Below, piece by piece: positions 33,262-42,689 of a stretch of DNA of 64,000 nucleotides. The notes beneath the pieces were generated by a model. That model was not told the origin of the DNA, did no database searches, and saw nothing but the letters and a program-made list of their open reading frames with translations. The position numbers were made by a program, and so were the translations under genes. The first letter of the stretch is position 1; each line of letters starts with the position of its first letter. The DNA is from Muribaculum sp. (lineage in GTDB: Bacteria > Bacteroidota > Bacteroidia > Bacteroidales > Muribaculaceae): the NCBI GenBank assembly GCA_009775095.1, contig VSOZ01000002.1, forward strand, positions 1 to 64,000, in the 5' to 3' direction.

Positions 33262-35655
33262 CTACTTTTTCTTTAGCAGCTCTATTTTCAGCGGCTTAGC
33301 TGTTGAAATTTTTATTTTAAAAATGCAATCTTTTTTATAGTCCTTCAAACTTTGCCGTTTACCGTCGACAAACAAGCTACTGTAGGCACCGGCCAGACCG
33401 GGCAATATAAACGTAAACTCACGCGCATCGGGCGCGCCGGGATATTCTCCGTCAGCATTTACCTCAATCAAAGTGCGATCGGCATCGGAGTTGCCGGTAA
33501 ATGATATAAGCACATATTCTCCGTCGGCCAACGACGAAGGCGACGTCCGGTCATCCTCATACATTATGTACTCGCTGTCGACATCACCGCGCGGATAGTA
33601 GCGTATTGTGTAACGCGACGGGTCGTAGTCGCCCGTATTGGCCATGGCGTAATCAGCCTGCGGTATGAAAGCGCCGGCGCGCACAAAGAGGGGCAGAACA
33701 TTAAGCGGAGCCTCGTATACTATCGTGTCGGGACCAACATATGTAACCGACGGATTGTTGTAGTCAACCCACTCGCCGGAGGGTATTATGACGCTGCGCG
33801 ACCTTGCACCTTTTTCAAGTACCGGGGCCACCATGGCTTCGTCGCCCCACAGATACTGGTCGGTGACATTGTCGAGAAGCGAGTCGGCCGCCACGTTAAA
33901 GTTCAACGGACGCACGAGCGGGTAGCCTTTGGCCGAGTTTTCATAAGCCAGAGTGTAGTTATATGGAAGCCAGCGGTAGCGCGTCTTAACAAGATCAAGC
34001 AGAATATCGGCTTGTTCGGGATAACAGTACGGCTCGGCAAAACGCTGGGCATGAGTGCGCAGTACGGGCGAGAATGCACCGAGCTGCACCCAACGCACAT
34101 AAAGTTCGGGATCGATCGGTGCGGCTTCATCAATGGCAAAGCCGCCTACGTCATGCGACATATAGCCGAGGCCGCTTAATCCGGAGTTAAGCATAATCTT
34201 CACCTGAGGCTGAAGGCCGCCCCATGAGCGCGACACATCGGTGGACCACGGGAACACGCTGTAACGCTGCAGGCCGGCGGTGCCACCACGCATAAGAGTC
34301 ATAAGACGTGTGTCGGGATACTCGTCGCGAAACAGATCATATATTATCGAGCTCCATACATTGCCGTACACGTTGTGATACTCGCGGGTTGTCTCGCCGT
34401 TGGCATGCACGATAGTCTCGGGATGCACCTCCGGTTCGCCGAGGTCGCCCCACCATCCGGCAACACCTTCGTCGGTCAACTTACGATATCGCTCTCGGAG
34501 CCACTGACGGGTATCGGGATTGGCCACGTCAAACATGCCGGCCTCTCCCACCCATGTGGTGACGTCGTTTATCTTGCCCTCCGCATTCTTTGTAAGCATA
34601 CCCTGCGATGCGAGCAGATTATAATTGTCGATGGCTCCTATCTTGTTGATATAAGGCTGCGATATTATGACCGTGTTCACCCCCTCCTTTTTAAGGTCGG
34701 CAAGCATCTTTTCATGGTGAGGCCACTGCTCCTTATTCCATTCAAGCCGCCCCATATCGGTCTCCTTGCCGTACCAGTACAGGTCGAGCACCACTCCGTC
34801 AACAGGATATCCGGCGGTTTTAAGAGTATCTATGACCCCGCGTGTCTCGGACTCGGTCTTGTAACCGTACTTTGACGTTATGTAGCCGAGCGACCAGAAG
34901 GGCGGCAACGGTTGACGTCCTGTCAAAGCCGAATACCGGTCGGTGACTCCAGCAACCGTACCTCCGCCGTAGATCATGTAGTACGACACCGGAGCTTTGT
35001 TCTCGGTAGCGTAAGTTATCGTATCGCCAAGTGTCATACGGGCGGCGGCGTAGTCGTCGAAAAGCACTCCGTAACCTTGTGAGCTGACAAACATAGGCAC
35101 ACATATATTCATCTGGTTTATACGCGGATCGCCCTCGGTATATCCATAATTCTGGCGGTTATACATAACCAGAGTGTCACCGTCGAGCGCAAGATTGTGG
35201 CCTCGCTCACCGGCACCGTAGAAGCGTCCGGGAGCACCGGGCACAAGGGTCAGCACACGGTCACCCACGGCGCCCTTTCTAACTCCGTCATCGGTGAGCA
35301 GCACACGGCCTCCGGCATCAAAGACGACCTCTCCGCTTTCGACATCGACTACCGCCTTGAGACCAGAAGGCAACGACAGAGTAACCGACCTGCCGTTATC
35401 GACAAGTTTCCCACCAAACTCAGAAGGGGTCATCGCCACTGCCTGCGTAACGGCGGCAACCTCATCCGGAGCTGTATTTGTTACTTGGATTATACAGTCA
35501 TCGACAGCCTTCACCGTCACCTGACGACCCGCAATAGAGTTAACCGTGACCGTTCCGGAAGCAGGATCTGACTTGGCCGATGCATTTACAAAGGCAGCCG
35601 GCATCAGCATCATCGCCGACAATAACGCTGCCGTGATTTTCATTTTAACATTCAT
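33262..35655 (-). CDS. Secreted GH31 alpha-glucosidase/alpha-glucosyltransferase-type enzyme
   Basis: A 797-residue GH31 enzyme with a signal peptide (about 1-27). It has an N-terminal beta-sandwich (to about 245), a catalytic barrel, and C-terminal beta domains including a DUF5110-like region. GWWGDLGEPEVHP holds the probable nucleophile Asp404, and FPWSTDVSRSW the acid/base Asp473. The WWGDLGEPE form resembles GH31 4-alpha-glucosyltransferases as well as alpha-glucosidases and xylosidases. It is divergent from a GH13 lipoprotein, so both likely process alpha-glucans. A second ATG four codons in is an equally good start. Confidence 0.9.
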   Translation of the reverse strand: MNVKMKITAALLSAMMLMPAAFVNASAKSDPASGTVTVNSIAGRQVTVKAVDDCIIQVTNTAPDEVAAVTQAVAMTPSEFGGKLVDNGRSVTLSLPSGLKAVVDVESGEVVFDAGGRVLLTDDGVRKGAVGDRVLTLVPGAPGRFYGAGERGHNLALDGDTLVMYNRQNYGYTEGDPRINQMNICVPMFVSSQGYGVLFDDYAAARMTLGDTITYATENKAPVSYYMIYGGGTVAGVTDRYSALTGRQPLPPFWSLGYITSKYGYKTESETRGVIDTLKTAGYPVDGVVLDLYWYGKETDMGRLEWNKEQWPHHEKMLADLKKEGVNTVIISQPYINKIGAIDNYNLLASQGMLTKNAEGKINDVTTWVGEAGMFDVANPDTRQWLRERYRKLTDEGVAGWWGDLGEPEVHPETIVHANGETTREYHNVYGNVWSSIIYDLFRDEYPDTRLMTLMRGGTAGLQRYSVFPWSTDVSRSWGGLQPQVKIMLNSGLSGLGYMSHDVGGFAIDEAAPIDPELYVRWVQLGAFSPVLRTHAQRFAEPYCYPEQADILLDLVKTRYRWLPYNYTLAYENSAKGYPLVRPLNFNVAADSLLDNVTDQYLWGDEAMVAPVLEKGARSRSVIIPSGEWVDYNNPSVTYVGPDTIVYEAPLNVLPLFVRAGAFIPQADYAMANTGDYDPSRYTIRYYPRGDVDSEYIMYEDDRTSPSSLADGEYVLISFTGNSDADRTLIEVNADGEYPGAPDAREFTFILPGLAGAYSSLFVDGKRQSLKDYKKDCIFKIKISTAKPLKIELLKKK

Positions 35656-35685
35656 CGATTTATGGCGTTAAATAATAGAGACATG

Positions 35686-35723
35686 CAAATATAACAAATT
35701 ATTATAAAAATAGTGTATCTTTG
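35686..35723. promoter_or_regulatory. Divergent -7 elements for GH31 and GH13 genes
   Basis: TATATTTG on the minus strand (35686-35693, GH31) and TATCTTTG on the plus strand (35716-35723, GH13) match TAnnTTTG. The two promoters are only 22 bases apart, which suggests shared control. No clear -33 boxes are seen. Confidence 0.55.
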
Positions 35724-35755
35724 CGGTGTTAACCATACAATCAAGCGATTTAAAG

Positions 35756-37189
35756 ATGAAAAAGTTTTTATTTCTATTCCTTGCCGCCGGTGTGTTTACA
35801 TTCATAGCCGCGGCATGTACACAAAAGAAAAAGTCGGACAAGGCTCAGGAAGCCGCCGACAGCACCTTGACGACTGTAAAACAACCCGAATGGAGCCGCA
35901 ATGCCGTCATCTACGAGGTAAACCTTCGCCAATACACCGACAGCGGCACTATAACGGCATTTGACAAAGAGCTTCCGCGCCTGAAAGAGCTCGGCGTCGA
36001 CATACTTTGGTTCATGCCTGTCTATCCTATATCGCAGGACGGTAAAAAAGGTGAACTCGGCAGCTATTACGCCGTGCGCGACTACAAGGCGTTCAACCCT
36101 GAATTCGGTACAATCGAGCAGTTTAAAAACACCGTAAAGAAGGCCCATGACCTCGGTATGAAAGTAATACTCGACTGGGTGCCTAACCATACCGGCCGCG
36201 ACAACGCTTGGGTAAACGAACATCCCGAGTGGTACGCCAAGAATGAGGCGGGCGAAATGTACGGCCCCTACGACTGGACCGACGTATATAAACTCGACTA
36301 CGACAACAAAGAGATGCGCGCGGCCATGGTTGACGCGTTCAAGTTCTGGCTCACCGAGGCCGATGTCGACGGCTTCCGTTGCGACGTAGCCGGCGAAGTG
36401 CCCACCGACTTTTGGGACGAGACCCGTCCGCAACTTGACTCGGTTAAAGAGGTATTCATGCTTGCCGAAGCCAGCAAACCGGAGCTACAGAAAAACGGCT
36501 TCAACATGGGCTACAACTGGCCTATGAAAGACCTCTTCAGCGAGATAGCCGCCACTGCCGGCCAGTACACATTCAAAGACGCACAGGGTAACATGCGTAC
36601 ATTCCCCGAGAAGCACGCCGCCGACATCGACTCACTGCTTGCCGCACAGGAGCTCGAATATCCGCGCGACACCTACCTGATGAACATGATAACCAACCAC
36701 GACCTAAACTCGTGGGAGGGCACTGAACAGGAACGTCTCGGCAATCTCACCGACGCCTTTGCCGTACTCAGCTACACGCTTCCGGGCATGCCGCTTATCT
36801 ATACCGGTCAGGAGACAGGCCTCAACCGCGCCCTCGAGTTTTTCAAAAAGGATACTCCCCCCACATGGGAGCCGCGTAACAGCTACTTCGAGTTTTACAA
36901 AAAGCTCAACCACCTCAAGCACACGCAACCCGCGCTGCAAGCGGGTATAAACGGCGGTGAAATAGTACGCTACCCGACTACCGACGACAACCTGTACATA
37001 TTCAGCCGTGCCGTCGACAACACCTGTGTATACGTATTTGTCAATCTCGGCAAGGAGAACGCCGAAGTAAAATACACCGGCAACGCACCCGTCGCCGACG
37101 AGACCACGATAAACTTCTTTATCGGAACCTCCGAGACATTCCCCTCGTCGCTCGCACCGGGTGAATACAAAGTTTACGTAAACCGATAA
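35756..37189 (+). CDS. GH13 alpha-amylase-family lipoprotein
   Basis: A 477-residue GH13 enzyme that cleaves alpha-1,4-glucans. The lipoprotein signal ends AAAC with Cys21, so it is membrane-anchored. Conserved regions: DWVPNH (140-145), GFRCDVA with nucleophile Asp210, FMLAEAS with acid/base Glu238, and NHD (314-316). The ATG at 35756 gives a proper signal peptide; an in-frame start at 35726 coincides with the expected transcription start. It has no SusCD partner next to it but sits opposite a GH31 enzyme. Confidence 0.93.
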   Translation: MKKFLFLFLAAGVFTFIAAACTQKKKSDKAQEAADSTLTTVKQPEWSRNAVIYEVNLRQYTDSGTITAFDKELPRLKELGVDILWFMPVYPISQDGKKGELGSYYAVRDYKAFNPEFGTIEQFKNTVKKAHDLGMKVILDWVPNHTGRDNAWVNEHPEWYAKNEAGEMYGPYDWTDVYKLDYDNKEMRAAMVDAFKFWLTEADVDGFRCDVAGEVPTDFWDETRPQLDSVKEVFMLAEASKPELQKNGFNMGYNWPMKDLFSEIAATAGQYTFKDAQGNMRTFPEKHAADIDSLLAAQELEYPRDTYLMNMITNHDLNSWEGTEQERLGNLTDAFAVLSYTLPGMPLIYTGQETGLNRALEFFKKDTPPTWEPRNSYFEFYKKLNHLKHTQPALQAGINGGEIVRYPTTDDNLYIFSRAVDNTCVYVFVNLGKENAEVKYTGNAPVADETTINFFIGTSETFPSSLAPGEYKVYVNR

Positions 37190-37209
37190 TCACACCCGTA
37201 ACACGACCT

Positions 37210-37258
37210 CATAAAACAAACTCACCCTCTTTCGGCTACGGTCAGAAGAGGGGGAGTT
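37210..37258 (-). terminator. rnhB terminator overlapping its own stop codon
   Basis: AACTCACCCTCTT (37219-37231) pairs with AAGAGGGGGAGTT (37246-37258) with one mismatch, and a T-rich tract follows on the minus strand. The rnhB stop (37242-37244) lies in the loop, so the last codons form one stem arm. Confidence 0.6.
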
Positions 37259-37850
37259 GTGTATCAAGCAGTCGGAACGACATGCGGTGATATGGCGACG
37301 GCCCGTAATCGGCTATGGCCTGACGGTGGTCCTTAGTCGGATACCCCTTGTTGATATTCCACCGGTACTGCGGATACTCCTCGTGTATACGTCGCATAAA
37401 CTCGTCGCGATGAGTCTTGGCGAGCACTGAAGCGGCTGCTATATTGCCGTAGCGCCCGTCGCCCTTTACAAAGGTCTCGTAAGGTATATCCTTATATGGA
37501 GTGAAGCGGTTGCCGTCCACCACTATGGCCCCCGGCACAGTTGACAGAGCGTCGACCGCACGATGCATGGCCAATATGGAAGCCCGCAGTATATTTATCT
37601 CATCAATCTCGGCGGCGCTTACCACCCCTACGGCCCAAGCCACAGCCTCGGCTTCGATGATAGGCCGCAATATGTCGCGACGACGCTCCGTAAGCTGCTT
37701 GGAGTCGTTGAGAAAAGGATGACTGAAGTCATCGGGCAATATCACGGCGGCGGCATAAACAGGGCCGGCAAGACATCCGCGCCCGGCTTCGTCGCAACCG
37801 GCTTCGTTGCGGCCGGCTATATAACATGCAGGAAGTACTACCTGTGTCAT
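37242..37850 (-). CDS. rnhB: Ribonuclease HII
   Basis: A 202-residue RNase HII that removes ribonucleotides and RNA primers from DNA. The N-terminal GCDEAGRGCLAGPVYAAAV provides the first catalytic Asp-Glu. LNDSKQLTERRR, VVDGNRF and the later ASVLAKTHRDEFM motifs follow. The start codon directly abuts the stop of the upstream receiver-domain gene, so the two are one operon. Confidence 0.96.
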   Translation of the reverse strand: MTQVVLPACYIAGRNEAGCDEAGRGCLAGPVYAAAVILPDDFSHPFLNDSKQLTERRRDILRPIIEAEAVAWAVGVVSAAEIDEINILRASILAMHRAVDALSTVPGAIVVDGNRFTPYKDIPYETFVKGDGRYGNIAAASVLAKTHRDEFMRRIHEEYPQYRWNINKGYPTKDHRQAIADYGPSPYHRMSFRLLDTQLPLF

Positions 37851-38303
37851 CTATGCTTCAGAATATATGTTGCGATGCAACAATGTATTGATTCTTGATT
37901 TCAGCTCTTTCATGGAAAACGGCTTCAGTATATAGTCATCGGCACCGTTGTCAAGGCCGTCTATAACCTCCTCCTCGTCACTACGACTCGCACAGAATAT
38001 AAGAGGTGTACATGATGTAGCCTTATTCTGTTTTAGATACTGTGCCACCTTTATTCCGCTTAATCCGTCCATAGTTATATCTATGAGAAAAAGATCATAT
38101 AAAGTAAAGTCGGCATCCAAAGCGTCATCCGCGTTATTGAACACAGATACCGAAAAACCGTCGGCTTCAAGGTTATAACGGATAAGTTCACATATCAGCG
38201 GGTCTTCATCGGCAATGAAAATTCGCTTTGGTGTGTCCTGCAATACTCCGGTTTTGCTAGAATGTGATAGTGTCTTAGGCATTTTCTTCATGAATGAGTC
38301 CAT
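37851..38303 (-). CDS. Stand-alone response-regulator receiver protein
   Basis: A ~150-residue protein made of a short N-terminal tail and one CheY-like receiver domain. ADEDP near residue 31 is the acidic pocket, IDITMDG contains phospho-acceptor Asp75, and DYILKPF has the conserved Lys. There is no output domain. I start at ATG 38303 (MDSFMKKM); an ATG at 38291 is possible, and the TTG further upstream lies in the promoter. No histidine kinase is adjacent. It is co-transcribed with rnhB. Confidence 0.88.
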   Translation of the reverse strand: MDSFMKKMPKTLSHSSKTGVLQDTPKRIFIADEDPLICELIRYNLEADGFSVSVFNNADDALDADFTLYDLFLIDITMDGLSGIKVAQYLKQNKATSCTPLIFCASRSDEEEVIDGLDNGADDYILKPFSMKELKSRINTLLHRNIYSEA

Positions 38304-38345
38304 CTGATGGCCTTGAGCCGTTATAAATGTGCTATGTTGATAACA

Positions 38346-38377
38346 CAAATATAGACACAGCCTTTAACTAAATCAAA
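38346..38377 (-). promoter_or_regulatory. Promoter of the receiver-rnhB operon
   Basis: On the minus strand TTTG (38374-38377), 20 bases, then TATATTTG (38346-38353) match the Bacteroidetes promoter in full. The leader is about 38 bases. Confidence 0.75.
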
Positions 38378-38474
38378 CTACGGTAACACAATTGTAGCAC
38401 CACGGGAATATTTAACCGTTATTCAATGACATCGTAACAACCTCAACATCATTGCCACGTTTTTGTAAAACGCA

Positions 38475-40295
38475 CTAAGCTATGCGACGGCGGAAATGAT
38501 CGCGTATGGTATCAACCACATTTATTATATAATCACCCATTTTTTCAAGGTCATTGATTATGTCCATATAGTAGATACCCGACTGATACTCGTATACACG
38601 GTTGTTTATATTCTCCACATTGTTGGAGCGGAGCTGGTTACGCAGATTGTTGATTTCACGTTCTTTGTTGTATGAGCGTATTATATCGACCTCGCGCACC
38701 TTCTCGACATCACCGAGAAGTACGAGCATATCAGTCATAGCCTCTTTAACATACCCAAACATCGTGTCGATATTACGATAAATCAAGTCATCAAACTCAA
38801 CACTGCTCTCCTGCTTGCGGAGCAATATCTTGGCACATCCGAAACAGCTGTCGGCTATGCTCTCGATTTCGCTGACGATATTGAGCATGGCGGCTATATG
38901 GAGTTTACCTTCATTAGACAAGCGTCCTTCGGCACAACGGTTAAGATAATTGGCAATCTCAATCTCCATTCGGTCGGAAATTTCCTCATATTTTTCAAGC
39001 CGCGAGAACAGTTGCGAGAACTCTTCGCTCTTCTCCTTGGCATGTATAAGCAACTCGGCCATCGATATCATACGGTTGACACGCTGCGCATAGACCGTCA
39101 TCTCCTTCTCGGCCTGCGCTATATTCAGCTCTGAAGCACTCAATAGGCCACCGGATATAAACTTGAGCTGAAACTCCTCGTCCTCCTTGTGCTTGACAGG
39201 CACAAGTTTCTCGACAATCTTCACATACACTCCCGTAAGCCATATCATAATGGCAAGGTTGATAAGATTGAAAACAGTATGGAACATCGACATGCCGAAC
39301 GATACACTGAACTGCATTGTACCTATCTGTGCAAGCACGGGATGTCCCTCAGGCAGACTGCCGTCAAAAAGGCTGTTGTAAAGTTGAGGATCAGTGGCCT
39401 CAAGATTATTGACAAACGTAAACAACGACTCGGGATCGCCTTGTCCCATAGCTTCGGTAATCCATATATTAAGATTAACAAACGGATAGAACACACACAT
39501 AGTCCACAGCACACCAAGCATATTGAAAAGCAGATGGCCCATAGCCGTACGTTTGGCAGCCACATTACCGCTCATAGAAGCAAGCAACGGGGTTATCGTA
39601 GTACCTATATTACTACCGAGCACCACGGCACATCCGAGGTCAAATGTAATCCACCCTTTTGTACACATAATAAGGACTATGGCAAAGGTAGCAGCCGACG
39701 ACTGTATGATAGCCGTAACTATTATGCCGACAAAGAGGAAAAGCAATACCGACATATAGCCCATAGAGGCATAACGTTCAAGAAATGCAAACATTTCGGG
39801 ATTGCTCTGCAGATCGGGCACATAGTTACTGATCATGTTAAGCCCCATGAACAGGAACGAAAAGCCTATAAGGAACTCACCTATGGATTTGGTGCGGCTC
39901 TTCTTACTGAAGAGTAACGGTACAGAACATGCTATAAGCGGCAATATGAATACAGAGGTATCTACCTTAAAGCCGAACAACGCTATAATCCAAGCGGTGA
40001 AAGTTGTGCCGACATTTGCGCCGAATATGACAGCCATCGACTGACCGAGCGTCATAAGTCCGGCGTTGACAAAACTTACCACCATCACGGTGGAGGCCGA
40101 TGAACTCTGGATAAGTGCTGTAATGGCAATTCCGGTGAGAGTTCCCGTGAATCGATTACGGGTCATTGCCGACAGGATGTTGCGCAGACGGTCGCCCGCG
40201 GCTTTCTGCAGCCCTTCGCTCATTACCTTCATACCGTAAAGGAACAAGCACACAGAGCCGAGGAGAGCTAAAAAGTCTAAAAATGTATAGTTCAT
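38475..40295 (-). CDS. Na+/phosphate cotransporter (NptA/PNaS family) with PhoU-like tail
   Basis: A 606-residue inner-membrane protein. The first ~360 residues hold two repeated membrane modules, each with the family motif (ALIQSSSASTVM and AIIQSSAATFAIV). The last ~220 residues are helical and PhoU-like. It probably takes up phosphate with sodium; the soluble tail may regulate transport. A -7 element TAACTTTG lies on the minus strand at 40329-40336, giving a leader of about 30 bases. Confidence 0.92.
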   Translation of the reverse strand: MNYTFLDFLALLGSVCLFLYGMKVMSEGLQKAAGDRLRNILSAMTRNRFTGTLTGIAITALIQSSSASTVMVVSFVNAGLMTLGQSMAVIFGANVGTTFTAWIIALFGFKVDTSVFILPLIACSVPLLFSKKSRTKSIGEFLIGFSFLFMGLNMISNYVPDLQSNPEMFAFLERYASMGYMSVLLFLFVGIIVTAIIQSSAATFAIVLIMCTKGWITFDLGCAVVLGSNIGTTITPLLASMSGNVAAKRTAMGHLLFNMLGVLWTMCVFYPFVNLNIWITEAMGQGDPESLFTFVNNLEATDPQLYNSLFDGSLPEGHPVLAQIGTMQFSVSFGMSMFHTVFNLINLAIMIWLTGVYVKIVEKLVPVKHKEDEEFQLKFISGGLLSASELNIAQAEKEMTVYAQRVNRMISMAELLIHAKEKSEEFSQLFSRLEKYEEISDRMEIEIANYLNRCAEGRLSNEGKLHIAAMLNIVSEIESIADSCFGCAKILLRKQESSVEFDDLIYRNIDTMFGYVKEAMTDMLVLLGDVEKVREVDIIRSYNKEREINNLRNQLRSNNVENINNRVYEYQSGIYYMDIINDLEKMGDYIINVVDTIRDHFRRRIA

Positions 40296-40439
40296 TACTG
40301 TGGTAAAATGGAGTCCGTTTTACGAAGACAAAGTTATAACAAATCTTTTGCATTTTATAAATATTGTCAAGATATTTTAATATTGAACATAACAGCCGCA
40401 AAAGGCGTTTCAACTTAAAAATCGTAAAATTTTATTGTT

Positions 40440-41498
40440 ATGAGACTTAAAGTATTATCATGTCTGCTTGTATCGGCGGTTCTTTTCGGAGTATCCGAGT
40501 CCGATGCCTGTTCACGTATATTATATGTAGGCGATACCACATCAACATCAGGAGAAGACGTACTCCGCATAGTAGGCCGTTCGCTGGACTGGAAAACCCC
40601 TATTCCCACCAATCTTTACGTCTATCCGCGCGGTATGTTCAAAAAAGGCGATGACAAACCGGGAGCAGTCACATGGACATCAAAATACGGTGCTGTATAT
40701 GCAGTGGGCTATGACGGAGGCATCACCGAAGGCATGAATGAAAAAGGACTGGTAATAAACGGCTTGTTCTGCAAAGGTACCGTCTATGCCAATGAACAGA
40801 CAGTCGGTCGTCCGGGAATGTCGCTGTCCATGTTTGTCGGATGGCTACTCGACATGAATGCTACGACACCCGAAGTGGTCAAAGTACTTAAAGAGCAGAA
40901 TTTCAGCATATCGGGCGCTACTTTCGACGGCGGCACAGTGTCAACGCTCCATTGGGGCATAACCGATGCACAGGGACGTTGCGCCATACTTGAGTTTGAC
41001 CACGGCACAGTAAAAGTTTATGAAGGACAGGACATGCCGGCAATGACCAACGATCCGCAATTTCCTGCAATGACGGCAATCAATGACTATTGGGAGAAAA
41101 TAGGTGGCGCCAATATGCTTCCGGGTACGGTGAAAAGCCCCGACCGCTTCGTACGCGGATACTTCTTTCAAGGCCATGTCGAAAAGACCAACGACTTGAA
41201 TATAGGGCTCGGCATAATCCGAAGCATCATGGCTAACGTATCGGTGCCCTATCTTTATACCGTACAGACCGAGGCCAACGTATCGTCAACCCAATGGCGC
41301 TCTTACGCGAATCTGCGCGACTGCCGCTACTATTTCGACATAGTCACCAATCTCGGCATCTACTACATCGACCTGAAGAAGTGCGATTTGCGCAAAGGCG
41401 CTCCGGTACTACGCTTCGACACATCAAAGGCAACGGATGCAGTTGGCGATATTACGCCGTTGTTGGTAAAACATGCGCCTTTTACGCCAATGTATTAA
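40440..41498 (+). CDS. Choloylglycine hydrolase / linear amide C-N hydrolase (bile salt hydrolase-like)
   Basis: A 352-residue Ntn hydrolase. A signal peptide (1-23) is followed directly by Cys24, which becomes the N-terminal nucleophile after cleavage. Residues matching the bile-salt-hydrolase active site are Arg47 and Asp50 (GRSLDW), Asn204 (MTNDPQFP) and Arg236 (SPDRF). The family cleaves amide bonds of conjugated bile acids or penicillin V; Bacteroides bile salt hydrolases have this form. Substrate is not certain. The gene starts at the ATG at 40440, 144 bases from the divergent phosphate transporter. Confidence 0.88.
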   Translation: MRLKVLSCLLVSAVLFGVSESDACSRILYVGDTTSTSGEDVLRIVGRSLDWKTPIPTNLYVYPRGMFKKGDDKPGAVTWTSKYGAVYAVGYDGGITEGMNEKGLVINGLFCKGTVYANEQTVGRPGMSLSMFVGWLLDMNATTPEVVKVLKEQNFSISGATFDGGTVSTLHWGITDAQGRCAILEFDHGTVKVYEGQDMPAMTNDPQFPAMTAINDYWEKIGGANMLPGTVKSPDRFVRGYFFQGHVEKTNDLNIGLGIIRSIMANVSVPYLYTVQTEANVSSTQWRSYANLRDCRYYFDIVTNLGIYYIDLKKCDLRKGAPVLRFDTSKATDAVGDITPLLVKHAPFTPMY

Positions 41499-41572
41499 AG
41501 AATTTTGTTTACTTTGCATACGGATTTTTACGCGGCAAAGCCGCGAAGGGTACTATCACTCAATTGATTTAA

Positions 41573-42682
41573 GTGCACATACTGCGCATAGCAATAATAT
41601 TATCGATGTTGTCGGCTTCACTCGCCCTCGGCGCGACTGAAGTTGACAGCATCATGTCCGTATCAGCCACCCGGCACTCGGACAACTGGATAAAACAGCT
41701 TGTAGACAACGGCTTCAAGCTACATGACCCTTCGATAAACTATCCGCGTTTCGCTCGATTCTGCCTGAAAGTGTATGATTGGGGCGACCGCACATTCAAC
41801 TCCTATGACTCCACCTATGTAGTATCGACAGGGAAAAACTGGAAAGTCACCGGGAAAAGCTATAACTGGGCGGAAAGCTATTTCATGCAATTTACCGGCA
41901 ACACACGTCTACGTATGATATCGGAAATATACAGCGACATCGGAGCTTCAATCGGTTTCATGGCAGTAAACGTGGGCTATACATTCAATGCCAACGACAT
42001 ATTCGGCAATCCCGTAGCCTCACGTAAAAACTGGGACTACAGCTTCACGAGTGCACTTTTTGCCGCTTCGATAAATTATACCTCGACCGACGGAGGAGTA
42101 CGCATAACAAAATTTGGCGATTTCAACCTGCACGATCACTCATTTGACTTCAATGCGGTCAAGCAGGAGACTACCAGCGCTAGCCTGTACTACTTCTTCA
42201 ACCACCGGAAGTACTCACAGGCAGCGGCCTACTGTTACTCGAAGTATCAGCTCAAAAGTGCGGGTTCTCTCATCGTAGGTCTGAACTTCAACAAGCAGAA
42301 CATAGATCTCGACTTCTCCGCACTCCCGGCAGAGATGCTCACATATCTGCCGGGGGAACATGACCATTATACTTTTCATTACAAGGACTATAATGTCATA
42401 TGCGGATACGCCTACAATTGGGTGTTGCATCCGCGGCGTTGGCTTGTCAACGCCACGGTGCTCCCCGCCATAGGTTACCGTCACACCTATGAGAACTCAA
42501 CCGATGGTAAAAAAGATATGTTTTCTACCAATGTCACCGGCATGTTTTCAGTTGTGTACAACCATCGCAGTCTCTTCGCCTCACTTACCGGACGATTTGA
42601 CGGAAATGTATATTTCGGCAGTTCCTACACGTTCATGAACTCCATAGAGTCACTGAGCCTCGTGATAGGCGCGCGCTTCTAA
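41573..42682 (+). CDS. DUF4421-family outer-membrane/periplasmic protein
   Basis: A 369-residue protein with an N-terminal signal peptide (about 1-21) and alternating aromatic beta-strands to the end, finishing LSLVIGARF, which suggests an outer-membrane barrel. The WDYSFTSALFAASINYT and AYCYSKYQLKSAGS segments fit DUF4421, a Bacteroidetes family of unknown function. The start appears to be GTG at 41573. A small hairpin (CGCGGC-AAA-GCCGCG, 41531-41545) lies between the hydrolase stop and this start. Confidence 0.75.
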   Translation: MHILRIAIILSMLSASLALGATEVDSIMSVSATRHSDNWIKQLVDNGFKLHDPSINYPRFARFCLKVYDWGDRTFNSYDSTYVVSTGKNWKVTGKSYNWAESYFMQFTGNTRLRMISEIYSDIGASIGFMAVNVGYTFNANDIFGNPVASRKNWDYSFTSALFAASINYTSTDGGVRITKFGDFNLHDHSFDFNAVKQETTSASLYYFFNHRKYSQAAAYCYSKYQLKSAGSLIVGLNFNKQNIDLDFSALPAEMLTYLPGEHDHYTFHYKDYNVICGYAYNWVLHPRRWLVNATVLPAIGYRHTYENSTDGKKDMFSTNVTGMFSVVYNHRSLFASLTGRFDGNVYFGSSYTFMNSIESLSLVIGARF

Positions 42683-42689
42683 CACAACT

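Noticed and set aside
41531..41545. Terminator between the BSH-like gene and the DUF4421 gene
   Set aside because: The hairpin CGCGGC-AAA-GCCGCG has no T tract on the plus strand.
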